Counted from the stretch's first letter, positions 32,190 through 40,385 are shown. The stretch: 64,000 nucleotides of DNA from Gemmatimonadota bacterium (GCA_016713785.1 JADJOM010000003.1:1383501-1447500), one strand, 5' to 3'. Notes: generated from the sequence alone by a model not told the origin. Numbers and translations are program-made.

Positions 32190-32328
32190 CAGCCCCGCCG
32201 GCCGGCGCTGGCCCCGGGCCATCGCCATCGGCCTGTTCCTCGTGGTGGTGGTGAATGTCCTGTTCGCCTACCTGGCCATCCACGGCGCGGACGACGTTGT
32301 CAGTTCCTACAACACCGAAGCCCGGTAA
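32179..32328 (+). CDS. Miniature CcoH/FixH-like protein
   Basis: 49 residues from a TTG start at 32179 with a strong GGAGGT site seven bases upstream. It has a short basic N-terminus, one TM helix (AIAIGLFLVVVVNVLFAYLA) and a short outside segment ending GADDVVSSYNTEAR, which resembles the membrane-proximal part of FixH. The usual FixH periplasmic domain of about 100 residues is absent. The place between ccoG and ccoI is exactly that of ccoH. Its end overlaps the ccoI start region. Confidence 0.72.
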   Translation: MPTSSPAGRRWPRAIAIGLFLVVVVNVLFAYLAIHGADDVVSSYNTEAR

Positions 32329-34699
32329 CGGGCCGGACCGCGCCCGGGGCGCCGCGAGCGATCGCGCCGCCCCGGGCGCTTGCTGTCCGCACTGCGGTGC
32401 CGCCGTCGAGGGCGACACCAACGCCTACTGCTGCCGTGGCTGCGAGATGGCCGCGGCCATCATCCGGGGCGCGGGACTGGAGCGCTACTACCAGGACCGC
32501 ACCGACTTCGCCCCCCGCCCCGACGCCGCGCTCGGCGAGGACTGGTCCCGGGTCGAGGTGGCCACCGACCCCGCGGGCCGCTGCGAGGCGCGCCTGGTGG
32601 TCGACGGCCTCCGCTGCGCCTCCTGCGTCTGGGTCACCGAGAAGGTGCTGGAGCGCACCCCGGGGGTGGAGCACGCCATGGTGAGCTACGCCACGGGCCG
32701 CGCCACCCTGCGTTGGGACCCGGCCAAGGTGGACCTCCCCGCGCTGGCGCGCCGCATCGCCGCCCTGGGCTACCGGCCCCGCCCCCTCGGCGGCGACACC
32801 GCCCCCGACCGTGGCCTCCTGCTCCGGATGGGATTCGCCGCCATCGTGGCGATTGCCACCATGGGCCTCTACGAGGGGCTCTATGCGGGCTGGTGGTACG
32901 GCAGCATCGATCCCGGGCTGGCGACGCTGTTCCGGTGGACCAGCCTGCTGCTGTCCACCCCGGTGACCTTCTGGTGCGCCGAGCCGTTCTTCGCCGGCGC
33001 CTGGTCAGGCCTGCGCAACCGAGTCCTGCACATGGACCTGCCGATCGCCCTCGGGATCGCCATCACCTACCTGCACGGCCTGGTGGCGACCCTGCTGGGC
33101 CAGGATGCCTACCTCGACTCCCTCACCATGCTGGTGGCGCTGCTGCTCGCCGGACGGGTGCTCGAATCGCGCAGCCGCCGGCGCACCACGGATGCCGCGG
33201 CCGCCCTGGTCGGGACCGTGCCCCAGACGGCGCGCCGCCTGACCGACGCGGCGACCCCCGCCCCCACCGGCGCGCGAACCCCCGGCGAGACGCTCGAGGT
33301 GGTGCCGGTGTCGGCGCTCCACGCCGGCGACCGGATCGACGTCGGCGCCGGCGAGGAGCTGGCGGCAGACGGGACCGTGGTCGAGGGGTCGGGCCAGGTG
33401 CGCCTCGCCCTGCTCACGGGCGAGGCGGCGCCGGTCCTGGTCGGCCCCGGCGACCAGGTCGTGGCCGGCACGCTGCTGGTGGACGGCGCCATCACGGTCC
33501 GGGTCGAGGCGGTGGGCGGGGCCACGGTCGTGCATCGCATGGCGGCCGAGCTGCGGGCGGCGCAGGACCGCGGCCTGGCGCCCACCTCCGCCGATCGCAT
33601 CGCCCCCTGGTTCACCGTCGGCACGCTCGTGGTGGCGGCCCTCACGCTGGCGGGCTGGTGGGTGGCCCGCGGCCTCGGGCCCGCGATCGCCAACACCGTG
33701 GCGGTGCTGGTGGTGGCCTGCCCCTGTGCCCTGGCGCTGGCCCACCCCCTCGCCGCCGCCGCCGGCCTGGCCAGCGCCGCCCGGCGCGGCCTGCTGCTGC
33801 GCTCCAGCGACGCCCTCCTCCGGCTGGCCGACGTGACCGTCGCGGGCCTGGACAAGACCGGCACCCTCACCGCCGGCACGATCACCGTGACCGAGGCAAG
33901 CGACGCGACCCTCCGGGTGGCGGCGGGGCTCGAGCGCTACAGCGTGCACCCGATCGCCCGCGCAATCACCGCGGAGGCCGCACGGCGCGGCATCCCGCTC
34001 CCACAGCCCCGCGACGTCCGCGAGCTGCCCGGGACCGGGATCAGCGGGGAGATCGACGGCCGTCGCTGGAGCCTCGCGAGCGCCGGCGCCGGCGCGGTCC
34101 GGCTGACGGCGGAGGATGGCACGGGGGCGCCTGGGCCGGCGCTGATCCGGCTCGGAGACACGACCCGCGACGATGCCCGGCAGGCGGTCGAGGCGCTCCG
34201 CCGCCTTGGCATCCGGAGCGTGCTGCTCACGGGCGATCATGCCGCCGCCGCCAAGCGCGTGGGGCAGGATGCGGGCATTCCCGCGGTGCAGGCGCGCCGC
34301 GACCCCGCCGCCAAGTCGGCGTGGGTGCGGGCGCAGCAGCAGGCCGGCGAGCGGGTGCTCTTTGCCGGGGACGGCCTCAATGACGGCCCCGCCCTTGCCG
34401 CCGCCGACGTGGGCATCGCCATGGCCAGCGGCGCCGCGAGCACGGTGCTGGTCGCCGATGGCATTGTCTCCACCGGCGCGCTGGGCCCGGTGGTCGCGGG
34501 CATCCGGGCCGGGCAGGCCGCCCGGCGCATGGTGAACTCGAGCCTGCGCCAGGCGATCATCTACAACGTGGTGTCGGTCGGTGCCGCGGCGCTGGGGCTC
34601 GTCAACCCGCTGGTGGCCGCCATCCTGATGCCCATCTCGAGCACCCTGGTGATCTGGAACGCCACCCGGGTGGAACGCCTGGTGCGGAACGGAGACTGA
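32297..34699 (+). CDS. ccoI: Copper-exporting P1B ATPase CcoI for cbb3 oxidase assembly
   Basis: About 800 residues. The cysteine-rich N-terminus (CCPHCGAAVEG, YCCRGCEMAAAI) and one HMA domain (GLRCASCVWVTEKVL) precede eight TM helices. The ion path has CPC (VACPCALALAHPLA), the catalytic site is DKTGTLTAG, the nucleotide domain has YSVHPIARAI, and the hinge is GDGLNDGPAL. All are canonical for CopA2/FixI, which delivers copper toward CuB of CcoN. The start is uncertain: TTG at 32297 is given; ATG at 32255 lies further inside the ccoH-like gene. Confidence 0.94.
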   Translation: MSVPTTPKPGNGPDRARGAASDRAAPGACCPHCGAAVEGDTNAYCCRGCEMAAAIIRGAGLERYYQDRTDFAPRPDAALGEDWSRVEVATDPAGRCEARLVVDGLRCASCVWVTEKVLERTPGVEHAMVSYATGRATLRWDPAKVDLPALARRIAALGYRPRPLGGDTAPDRGLLLRMGFAAIVAIATMGLYEGLYAGWWYGSIDPGLATLFRWTSLLLSTPVTFWCAEPFFAGAWSGLRNRVLHMDLPIALGIAITYLHGLVATLLGQDAYLDSLTMLVALLLAGRVLESRSRRRTTDAAAALVGTVPQTARRLTDAATPAPTGARTPGETLEVVPVSALHAGDRIDVGAGEELAADGTVVEGSGQVRLALLTGEAAPVLVGPGDQVVAGTLLVDGAITVRVEAVGGATVVHRMAAELRAAQDRGLAPTSADRIAPWFTVGTLVVAALTLAGWWVARGLGPAIANTVAVLVVACPCALALAHPLAAAAGLASAARRGLLLRSSDALLRLADVTVAGLDKTGTLTAGTITVTEASDATLRVAAGLERYSVHPIARAITAEAARRGIPLPQPRDVRELPGTGISGEIDGRRWSLASAGAGAVRLTAEDGTGAPGPALIRLGDTTRDDARQAVEALRRLGIRSVLLTGDHAAAAKRVGQDAGIPAVQARRDPAAKSAWVRAQQQAGERVLFAGDGLNDGPALAAADVGIAMASGAASTVLVADGIVSTGALGPVVAGIRAGQAARRMVNSSLRQAIIYNVVSVGAAALGLVNPLVAAILMPISSTLVIWNATRVERLVRNGD

Positions 34700-34840
34700 A
34701 TGCGCGCCTATTACCTCCTCCTGCCGCTGGCCCTGCTGGTGGGGGCCATCTTCCTCGGGCTGCTGCTCAAGGCCATGAAGGACGGCCAGTTCGACGACCT
34801 GGACGACCCGCCCCAGCGCATCCTGCACGACCAGGACTGA
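34700..34840 (+). CDS. ccoS: cbb3 oxidase maturation protein CcoS
   Basis: 46 residues. One TM helix (LLLPLALLVGAIFLGLLLKA) followed by the diagnostic FDDLDDPPQRIL. CcoS is needed for cofactor insertion into CcoN. ATG at 34700 directly follows the ccoI stop. Last gene of the maturation set. Confidence 0.92.
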   Translation: MRAYYLLLPLALLVGAIFLGLLLKAMKDGQFDDLDDPPQRILHDQD

Positions 34841-34855
34841 TCCCCGCCACAAGGC

Positions 34856-34877
34856 CCCTTCAGCGCCGCTTGAAGGG
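34856..34877 (+). terminator. Hairpin after ccoS
   Basis: CCCTTCA/TGAAGGG with an eight-base loop lies 16 nt after the ccoS stop and 52 nt before the cytochrome c gene. No U-tract follows, so it may be a partial terminator or a stabilising 3' structure. Confidence 0.4.
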
Positions 34878-34928
34878 CGCTTCACGTACCGCGCGCCAGC
34901 TTTGCCGGTACCCCCTCGGGAAGGCCCC

Positions 34929-35357
34929 ATGCCCGCCACGCGCCTCCTGCCCCTGCTGCTCGCTGCGCTCAGCGCCGTCGCGCCACTCGCCGGCCAGGAC
35001 CCCAGCATGCCGCCGATGGCCCCGCCCAGCCAGGTGACCGATTCCGCCGTGGCGCGCGGGCGCGAGCTCTTCCACGGCTCGGCGAACTGCGTGGCCTGCC
35101 ACGGCCTTGAAGGCGTGGGGACCGACAGCGGCCCTGCCCTCGCCCAGGGCGTCTGGCTGCACGGCTCCGACAGCTTCGAGGGGATCCTCAACCGCGTGAT
35201 TCACGGCCTGCCCAAGGCGTGGACCACCCGCGGGGTCACCATGCCGATGCGGGGGTGGGCGGAGCTCACGGACCTGCAGGCCAGGGACGTGGCCGCTTAC
35301 GTGTGGCGCCTGAGCCACGCGTGGGCCGCGCCCGCGGCGCCGCGCCCGCCTTCATGA
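34929..35357 (+). CDS. Secreted mono-haem cytochrome c
   Basis: 142 residues. A signal peptide (LLPLLLAALSAVAPLAGQ) is followed by one class I cytochrome domain with haem site CVACHG and an axial Met likely in VTMPMRGW. It lies after the cbb3 genes in the same direction, so it may be the soluble donor to the oxidase. The start at 34929 has a GGGAAGG site. Partner inferred from position only. Confidence 0.88.
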   Translation: MPATRLLPLLLAALSAVAPLAGQDPSMPPMAPPSQVTDSAVARGRELFHGSANCVACHGLEGVGTDSGPALAQGVWLHGSDSFEGILNRVIHGLPKAWTTRGVTMPMRGWAELTDLQARDVAAYVWRLSHAWAAPAAPRPPS

Positions 35358-35461
35358 GCGAAGATTCGGTGGTGGTTCAGCCGCGCTTCAGCGGTCGATG
35401 GCTAGCTTGATCGTGCCTGAGTCAGCATCGCACCGGTGAACGGTTTCGCAAGGAGGATCCT

Positions 35462-35923
35462 ATGAAACTCACCAAGATGCAGGCAGGCGTGCCGACGATC
35501 GTCCGTGACATGGACGAGGTGTTCGACCGGCTGCTGAACGGGCCGCTGCCCTTCCCGGCGATGAACCTGGAGCCCCTGAAGCGGGCCATGGAAGGGACCT
35601 GGATGCCGGCGCTCGACCTGACGGAGACCGAACGGGAGTTCGTGATCCGCGCCGAGGTGCCTGGGGTCCCGCGGGAAAACCTGGATGTGCACCTCGAGGG
35701 GGAGATCCTGACCCTGACGGGCCACCGGGAGAAGGTCGTCCGCGAGACCAACGAGAACGTGCTGTGGGAGGAGCGGGAGACGGGCAAGTTCGTGCGGACG
35801 CTGCGGCTGCCCCGCCCGGTCGACCCGACGAAGGTCGATGCGCACTACACGGACGGGATCCTGACCGTGCGCCTGCCCAAGATCGAAACCGCAGTCAAGA
35901 ACAAGATCCTGATCAAGGCCTGA
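35462..35923 (+). CDS. Small heat shock protein, Hsp20/alpha-crystallin family
   Basis: 153 residues. A variable N-terminal arm (about 1-45) precedes the alpha-crystallin domain (DLTETEREFVIRAEVPGVPR through DGILTVRLPK). No clear C-terminal IXI motif other than KILIKA. It is an ATP-independent holdase. The ATG has an AAGGAGGAT site. No CIRCE element is seen in the upstream 104 bp, so control by HrcA is unlikely. Confidence 0.95.
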   Translation: MKLTKMQAGVPTIVRDMDEVFDRLLNGPLPFPAMNLEPLKRAMEGTWMPALDLTETEREFVIRAEVPGVPRENLDVHLEGEILTLTGHREKVVRETNENVLWEERETGKFVRTLRLPRPVDPTKVDAHYTDGILTVRLPKIETAVKNKILIKA

Positions 35924-35938
35924 GCTCCCGCCACCCCG

Positions 35939-35969
35939 CGCCGCCCCGGCCCCCTGGACCGGGGCGGCG
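35939..35969 (+). terminator. Rho-independent-type terminator of the hsp20 gene
   Basis: A perfect 11-bp stem CGCCGCCCCGG/CCGGGGCGGCG with a nine-base loop starts 16 nt after the stop and is followed by TTGGCTT. It isolates hsp20 from the HPF-like operon. Confidence 0.75.
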
Positions 35970-36042
35970 TTGGCTTCAGGGGCAGAGGTGCGATTCACCC
36001 CGGCCTACCACCCTGTGGCGGCCTCGGGCCGCGGGAGCATCC

Positions 36043-36369
36043 ATGCTGCGATTGAGCGGGCGCGGCCACCGTCCCACCTCGCTGGAAGAGCAGGCCATCG
36101 AGGCCGCGACGGCGATCCTCGCCTCCGAGTTCCCGGAGCTGGCGGAATGCCACGTGGTGCTGAGCGTGCCCTTCCGCAACGCCCACGGCGAGCCTGGCGC
36201 CGTTTCGTTCAGGCTTGGGCTCACGGTGGAAGACGCCGAACTGGCCATCACCCGGCCCGCGAAACCAGGCTTCACGGAGGCGCTGGCCGACGCCTTCACC
36301 GCCGCCCGGCTCCAACTGGCCGACTACCGCGGCACGCAGCCAAACCCGACGACTGTGGCGGTCCCATGA
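36043..36369 (+). CDS. HPF/RaiA-like ribosome-hibernation family protein (probable)
   Basis: 108 residues. The order of strands and helix (CHVVLSVPFRN, SFRLGLTVEDAELAITRP, FTEALADAFTAARLQLADY) matches the N-terminal domain of hibernation-promoting factor, especially the final helix ending in a Leu-x-Asp-Tyr. HPF proteins dimerise or silence idle ribosomes. The match is by pattern only, with moderate similarity. The stop overlaps the DUF302 start (ATGA). The start at 36043 lacks a strong ribosome site. Confidence 0.65.
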   Translation: MLRLSGRGHRPTSLEEQAIEAATAILASEFPELAECHVVLSVPFRNAHGEPGAVSFRLGLTVEDAELAITRPAKPGFTEALADAFTAARLQLADYRGTQPNPTTVAVP

Positions 36370-36818
36370 CATTCCGTATCGCTGAGGGGCAGGCCACAGC
36401 GCCCGCCCCGGCGTCACCCCGGGCCTTCCGGGTCAAGCTGCCCGTGGAGCAGGCACAGGCCGTGGCCAGGCTGACCCATGCGCTCGCCGCCGAGGGGTTC
36501 GGGATCGTCACCCGCGCGGACCTGCAGGCGACGTTTCGTGAGAAGCTGGGCCTGACCTATCGGCCGTACCTGATCCTCGGCGTCTGCAACCCGTCCCTCG
36601 CACACCGTGCCCTCGAGGCGGACCCTGAGGCCGGGCTGCACCTGCCCTGCCCGGTCACGGTCGAGGCGGACCCGGCCGGTGGGACCGTCGTGCGGATCGC
36701 GGACCCCGCGGCCATCGCCGGCGATGGAGCCCTCGCCACCGTGGCGGCCGAGGCGCGAGAGCTGCTGGGCCGGGTGGCAGATCACCTCCGCGCCCACGCC
36801 CGGACGATCGCGTTCTAG
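36366..36818 (+). CDS. DUF302 family protein
   Basis: 150 residues. The DUF302 core is seen in FGIVTRADLQATFREKLG, LILGVCNPSLAHRALEADPE and GLHLPCPVTVEAD. Function unknown; members often occur in stress or low-oxygen gene sets. It is translationally coupled to the HPF-like gene, and its stop shares bases with that of the convergent CHAD gene. Confidence 0.85.
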   Translation: MTFRIAEGQATAPAPASPRAFRVKLPVEQAQAVARLTHALAAEGFGIVTRADLQATFREKLGLTYRPYLILGVCNPSLAHRALEADPEAGLHLPCPVTVEADPAGGTVVRIADPAAIAGDGALATVAAEARELLGRVADHLRAHARTIAF

Positions 36819-37684
36819 ACCGCCGCTGACGGCGGGCCCAACAACGCCCAGCAGCGGGAGCGCACGCCGGCATCCAGGTAGCGCGCCCGCCACGCCGGCC
36901 ACGGGGCCATCGCGGCGGCGGCCCGGGTGCGCGCCACCGCGCCGAGCGCGGGTTCGAGGCCGGCGTGGACCAGCATCCGCAGCATCACCCCTTCATCGTG
37001 CCAGGCCCCGAGTGCGTCCTGCATGGCGTGCAGCTCGGCGAGCCACGCCTCGATCGGTGCACCGTACCAGCCCGACAGGCACTCCAGCCGGTACCGGAGC
37101 GCCTTGAGCCGTCGGCGCAGGCGGTGCAGCGGGCGGCCACCCGGGTCGTCGGGTTCCGGGATGCCCGCCACGGCCCACCCCGGGTGGACCAGCACCCGGG
37201 ACGCGGTGGGCGCGATCAGCCAGGGGAGGAGGTGTGGTGGGGAGAGGGTGGCGAGGGGAGTCCATGCCGGCGTGGCGATCCACTCCGTGAGCGCCGCGAT
37301 CATGCGGCGGGTGGAGCGCCGCCGCAGGACCAGCCGGCCCCGCTCCTCGGCGTCGTCGGTACGCGCCCGGAGTGTCGCGATCACGTCGGCGAGCGGCCGC
37401 TCGCTGGTGCGCAGCGCCTCGACGCGCGCGCGCAGCACGTCGAGGTCCCGGCGCGCGCCGAACCGCTGCTCGACCCGGCGGAGGACTCCGGGCCGCGCGG
37501 CCGCGGGTAGCGCCAGCAGCGGGCGCCAGAGGAGGAGGGCCGCGTGCAGCCGTCGGGCGGTGACCCGCACCCGGTGCGCGGCCTCGTCGTCGCCCGTGTC
37601 GCCACTGGCCTCCGCGGCCCCGCGGAAGGCGTCAAGCCGCTGCGCCAGCGCGTCGGCGATGGCCGGTGCAAGCGGGGCGGACAC
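36815..37684 (-). CDS. CHAD-domain protein
   Basis: 289 residues, almost all helix, rich in Arg and His, as in CHAD domains that bind polyphosphate. Recognisable parts are EAAHRVRVTARRLHAAL and PLHRLRRRLKALRYRLEC, the paired CHAD repeats with conserved basic residues. The GTG at 37684 follows GGGGAGGGGAGGG at good spacing; a GTG eight codons upstream lacks one. The family partner (CYTH/thiamine triphosphatase) is not adjacent. Stop overlaps the convergent DUF302 stop. Confidence 0.85.
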   Translation of the reverse strand: MSAPLAPAIADALAQRLDAFRGAAEASGDTGDDEAAHRVRVTARRLHAALLLWRPLLALPAAARPGVLRRVEQRFGARRDLDVLRARVEALRTSERPLADVIATLRARTDDAEERGRLVLRRRSTRRMIAALTEWIATPAWTPLATLSPPHLLPWLIAPTASRVLVHPGWAVAGIPEPDDPGGRPLHRLRRRLKALRYRLECLSGWYGAPIEAWLAELHAMQDALGAWHDEGVMLRMLVHAGLEPALGAVARTRAAAAMAPWPAWRARYLDAGVRSRCWALLGPPSAAV

Positions 37685-37724
37685 GGCCCTCCCCTCCCCG
37701 GGGGGCACCCGGTAGATTCGCGGT

Positions 37725-38381
37725 TCAGCCGCCGAGGACCGCAGGGAGCCCGGGCCGGCTGTGGCGCACCATCGAGCCGACCTCGCCCCCGGTGGTCTGC
37801 TCGAAAGTCGGGTCGCAGATCATCGCGGCCACCGGCGCTTCCACCGGGTAGAGCAACACCGGAACAGCGGGCAGCGCCTCGAGGCGACGGACCAGGTCCC
37901 GGCTGGCGCTCGGCGCCGCGAAGATCACCCGCACCGCTCCCTGATCGCGGAGCGCCCGCGCTGCGGCGATGACCGTGATGGCCTCGGCGAGGCCGTCATC
38001 CGTCAGGATCACCGTGCGGCCCGCCACCGGCACCGGCGCGGCCCCCCCGCGCCAGGAGCGGGCAAGCCGCTCTGCGGCGCGGGAGGCTTCGGCGACAAGG
38101 CGTTCGGTGTAGTCGGGAGGGAGGTCCAGCGCCCGGAGCCGCTCGGATTCCAGCGAGACCGCGCCATCAGCCACCGCGCCGAACGCGCCATGCGCCCGGC
38201 CCGGGACCTCCAGCCGGCAGACGGCGATGACATCCAGCGGCGCCTCCAGCGCACGAGCGACTTCACTTGCCACCCGCGCGCCACCCGCCGAGAGCGCCAC
38301 CACCACGGGGACATCCTGCACCAGGGCGCCCAGCCCCACCGCCAGCCGCCGCCCTGCTTCGGCCCGGGTCAGGATCAGCAT
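37725..38381 (-). CDS. Phosphoribosyltransferase-fold protein with an altered PRPP loop
   Basis: 218 residues. The fold resembles type I PRTase proteins of stress regulons: N-terminal RAEAGRRLAVGLGAL, VVALSAGGARVASEVARAL, then VILTDDGLAEAITVIAAARA in the PRPP-loop position. The family loop is normally DDGLATGAT; here the Thr-Gly is replaced by Glu-Ala, which should weaken PRPP phosphate binding. It may therefore not be a working transferase. ATG at 38381 has a GGAGG site and diverges from the RMD1-like gene. Confidence 0.78.
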   Translation of the reverse strand: MLILTRAEAGRRLAVGLGALVQDVPVVVALSAGGARVASEVARALEAPLDVIAVCRLEVPGRAHGAFGAVADGAVSLESERLRALDLPPDYTERLVAEASRAAERLARSWRGGAAPVPVAGRTVILTDDGLAEAITVIAAARALRDQGAVRVIFAAPSASRDLVRRLEALPAVPVLLYPVEAPVAAMICDPTFEQTTGGEVGSMVRHSRPGLPAVLGG

Positions 38382-38409
38382 GAGGTCCTCCAGATGAGGG
38401 GCAACGAAA

Positions 38410-38427
38410 ATGTCGGGGCAACGACAT
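38410..38427. repeat. Inverted repeat in the PRTase/RMD1 divergent region
   Basis: ATGTCG-GGGCAA-CGACAT lies between the two divergent starts. GGGGCAACGA also occurs twice here (38397-38406 and 38415-38424). The 73-bp gap must hold both promoters, so this is a candidate operator. Confidence 0.4.
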
Positions 38428-38454
38428 GAGCAAACAATGAAGGAGCGGTGAGGG

Positions 38455-39531
38455 ATGCCCGAGATCCATCCGATGTTCGTGTTCGAGGTGGCGCAGGCCA
38501 TCGACCTCGACCAGGTCGAGCGGCTACTGGGCGGCACCTCGGCGCGCCAGACCTTCCGCCATCGCGGCCGGGCCACCTCGTTCTTCCAGTATCGCCCGGC
38601 GCCACTGCGGATCTCGCAGGAACGTGCGTCGCTCGTCATCGACCGGTGGGCCACCGAGCCGCAGATCGACCTGGTCCTCTACGACTTCGGCGCCGCGACC
38701 GTGACCTACCAGCTCCCCGTGGATGGGGGGCTCGAGGCGCTGCTCGAGGCGAGCATCGCGCTGCGGCGCTCGGAGGTGCTGCGGCTCGATGCCCACGCGC
38801 GGGTGGAGGCCCTGCTCACCTCGGTCGGTGCCGCCGTCCAGCGGCCGCGGGTGGCGGACTTCACCGAGGACTACACGCTGATCGGCATGCGGCAGCTGCC
38901 CGGCGGCGGCACGGCCACCGCCTTCTGTGAGGCGCAGGCCGGGCTGATCGCCCGGATCCTGCGGCCGGACGCGGGCGGCCTGTCGGCGGAGGAGGTGGCC
39001 AACGCCACCGAGGTGCGGATCTCGTTCGGCCCGGACGACGTCACCATCATCGACTGGGACGCGGCGTTCGTGCTCGACCCTGATCCCGAGGACGTGCGGG
39101 CGGTGCTCGAGTTCGCCAACGTGCAGCTGCTCGAGATGCGCTGGCTCGACCTGCAGCTCGACCGGGCCATGGAACGCTCCTATCACCTGCTGGGCCGGCC
39201 GCAGGGACTCCGGCTGCTGCTCCCCTCCTCCGCCAGCGCCGACCTGCACCAGGTCGCGGAGCTGCAGCTGGAGAGCGCCGTCATGCTGGAACGGGTCTCC
39301 AACGCCCTGAAGGTGTTCGGCGAGGAGTACCTGACGCGGATCTACCGCCTGGCGGCCAGCCGGTTCCAGCTGGGCGAGCTGGATGGGTCGATCACCCGCA
39401 AGCTCGGCACGATCGAGAGCATCTACCAGAAGCTCTCCGACCGCGCGGCCGGGGTGCGGATGGAGGGGCTGGAATGGGTGGTGATCATCCTGATCGCGAT
39501 CGAGATCATCCTGAGCCTCACCCATCGCTGA
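38455..39531 (+). CDS. RMD1/YagE-family (DUF155) membrane-anchored protein
   Basis: 358 residues. A soluble N-terminal domain, a central helical region (EVRISFGPDDVTIIDWDAAF, LEFANVQLLEMRWLDLQLDR), a LGTIESIYQKLSDRAAG helix and a single C-terminal TM helix (EWVVIILIAIEIILSL) follow the DUF155/RMD1 pattern, known from yeast mitochondria and bacteria without a settled function. ATG 38455 has an AAGGAG site 11 bases upstream. It is followed after 12 nt by two small membrane proteins. Confidence 0.78.
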   Translation: MPEIHPMFVFEVAQAIDLDQVERLLGGTSARQTFRHRGRATSFFQYRPAPLRISQERASLVIDRWATEPQIDLVLYDFGAATVTYQLPVDGGLEALLEASIALRRSEVLRLDAHARVEALLTSVGAAVQRPRVADFTEDYTLIGMRQLPGGGTATAFCEAQAGLIARILRPDAGGLSAEEVANATEVRISFGPDDVTIIDWDAAFVLDPDPEDVRAVLEFANVQLLEMRWLDLQLDRAMERSYHLLGRPQGLRLLLPSSASADLHQVAELQLESAVMLERVSNALKVFGEEYLTRIYRLAASRFQLGELDGSITRKLGTIESIYQKLSDRAAGVRMEGLEWVVIILIAIEIILSLTHR

Positions 39532-39543
39532 GCCAGGCACGCC

Positions 39544-39969
39544 ATGCCGCCGCTCTCCCGCGCGTTCGTGAAGGCCGGCTTCGTCGCCCTGCTGCTCGCC
39601 CTCGCCGGGGAGCTGCTGCAGGTGCGCCCCACGAGCCTCTGGCCCGCGCTGCCGCGCGCCGCCCTCCACCTGACCGCCCTGCACCTGCTCACGGTGGGGT
39701 GGTTGCTGCAGCTGATCACGGGGGTGGCGTACTGGATGTTTCCGCGGCATCCCAGCGACCCGCCGCGCGGCCGGACCGGGCCGGGGTGGGCGGGCTGGGC
39801 GCTGCTCAACACGGGGCTGCTCTGCCGGGTGGTGGGTGAGTCGTGGCAGATGGGGTGGCATGGGCCCGCCTGGCCGCTCCAGCTCTCGGCCGCCCTTCAG
39901 CTCGTCGCGGTGATCCTGCTGGTCCGCCTGCTGTGGCCCAGGATCCGGGCACTGCCGGGGCAGGACTGA
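39544..39969 (+). CDS. Small haem-copper-oxidase-like membrane protein A
   Basis: 141 residues with four predicted TM helices. The second and third include HLLTVGW and GVAYWMFPRHP, a His and Tyr-Trp-Pro pattern similar to the helix pairs of haem-copper oxidase subunit I and NnrS proteins. It resembles the next gene (TAYWMLPRH), so the two are probably ancient duplicates. No family is certain. Its stop shares one base with the next gene's ATG (TGATG). Confidence 0.6.
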   Translation: MPPLSRAFVKAGFVALLLALAGELLQVRPTSLWPALPRAALHLTALHLLTVGWLLQLITGVAYWMFPRHPSDPPRGRTGPGWAGWALLNTGLLCRVVGESWQMGWHGPAWPLQLSAALQLVAVILLVRLLWPRIRALPGQD

Positions 39970-40385
39970 TGCCCCCCCTTACCGTCTGGCTGTTGCGCGC
40001 CGCCCTCGCGAGCCTCGTGGGCGGGACCATCCTGGGCGCGCTCCTGCTGGCCGGCGCGCCCGCCGCGGGAGCACTGCACCCGGGGCTGCGGCAGGCCCAC
40101 CTGCTCCTGCTGCTCTTCGGCTGGCTGCTGCCGTTTGTCCTGGGAACGGCCTACTGGATGCTGCCTCGGCACGCGACCGGTCCCGGACGCGGCGTCCCCA
40201 CCCTCGGGCGGGCCGCGGTGGCAGCCTATGGCGCGGGCCTTGGCCTGCGCCTGGCGAGCCTGGTTCCCGGCGGGGGGCGGCTGGCGGCGCCCGGCGCCCT
40301 GTGCCTTGCGGTGGGCGCGGCGGGCTTGATCGGCCTGCTGTGGGGACGGGTCCGGCCCTTCGGCGCCGGCCGAGCCCGGCCCTAG
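39969..40385 (+). CDS. Small haem-copper-oxidase-like membrane protein B
   Basis: 138 residues with four TM helices. Contains HLLLLLFGW and GTAYWMLPRHA, paralogous to the preceding gene, and histidines at the same relative places. The pair could form a heterodimeric haem-binding membrane unit. The stop overlaps that of the convergent Rrf2 gene. Function unknown; closeness to the nos cluster suggests a link to nitrogen-oxide or oxygen respiration. Confidence 0.6.
   Translation: MPPLTVWLLRAALASLVGGTILGALLLAGAPAAGALHPGLRQAHLLLLLFGWLLPFVLGTAYWMLPRHATGPGRGVPTLGRAAVAAYGAGLGLRLASLVPGGGRLAAPGALCLAVGAAGLIGLLWGRVRPFGAGRARP

Noticed and set aside
35358..35461. CIRCE or HAIR-type heat-shock operator upstream of hsp20
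   Set aside because: No matching inverted repeat could be found in the gap.
37372..37563. Short plus-strand frames inside the CHAD gene
   Set aside because: Arg/Ala/Pro-rich shadow frames without a ribosome site.
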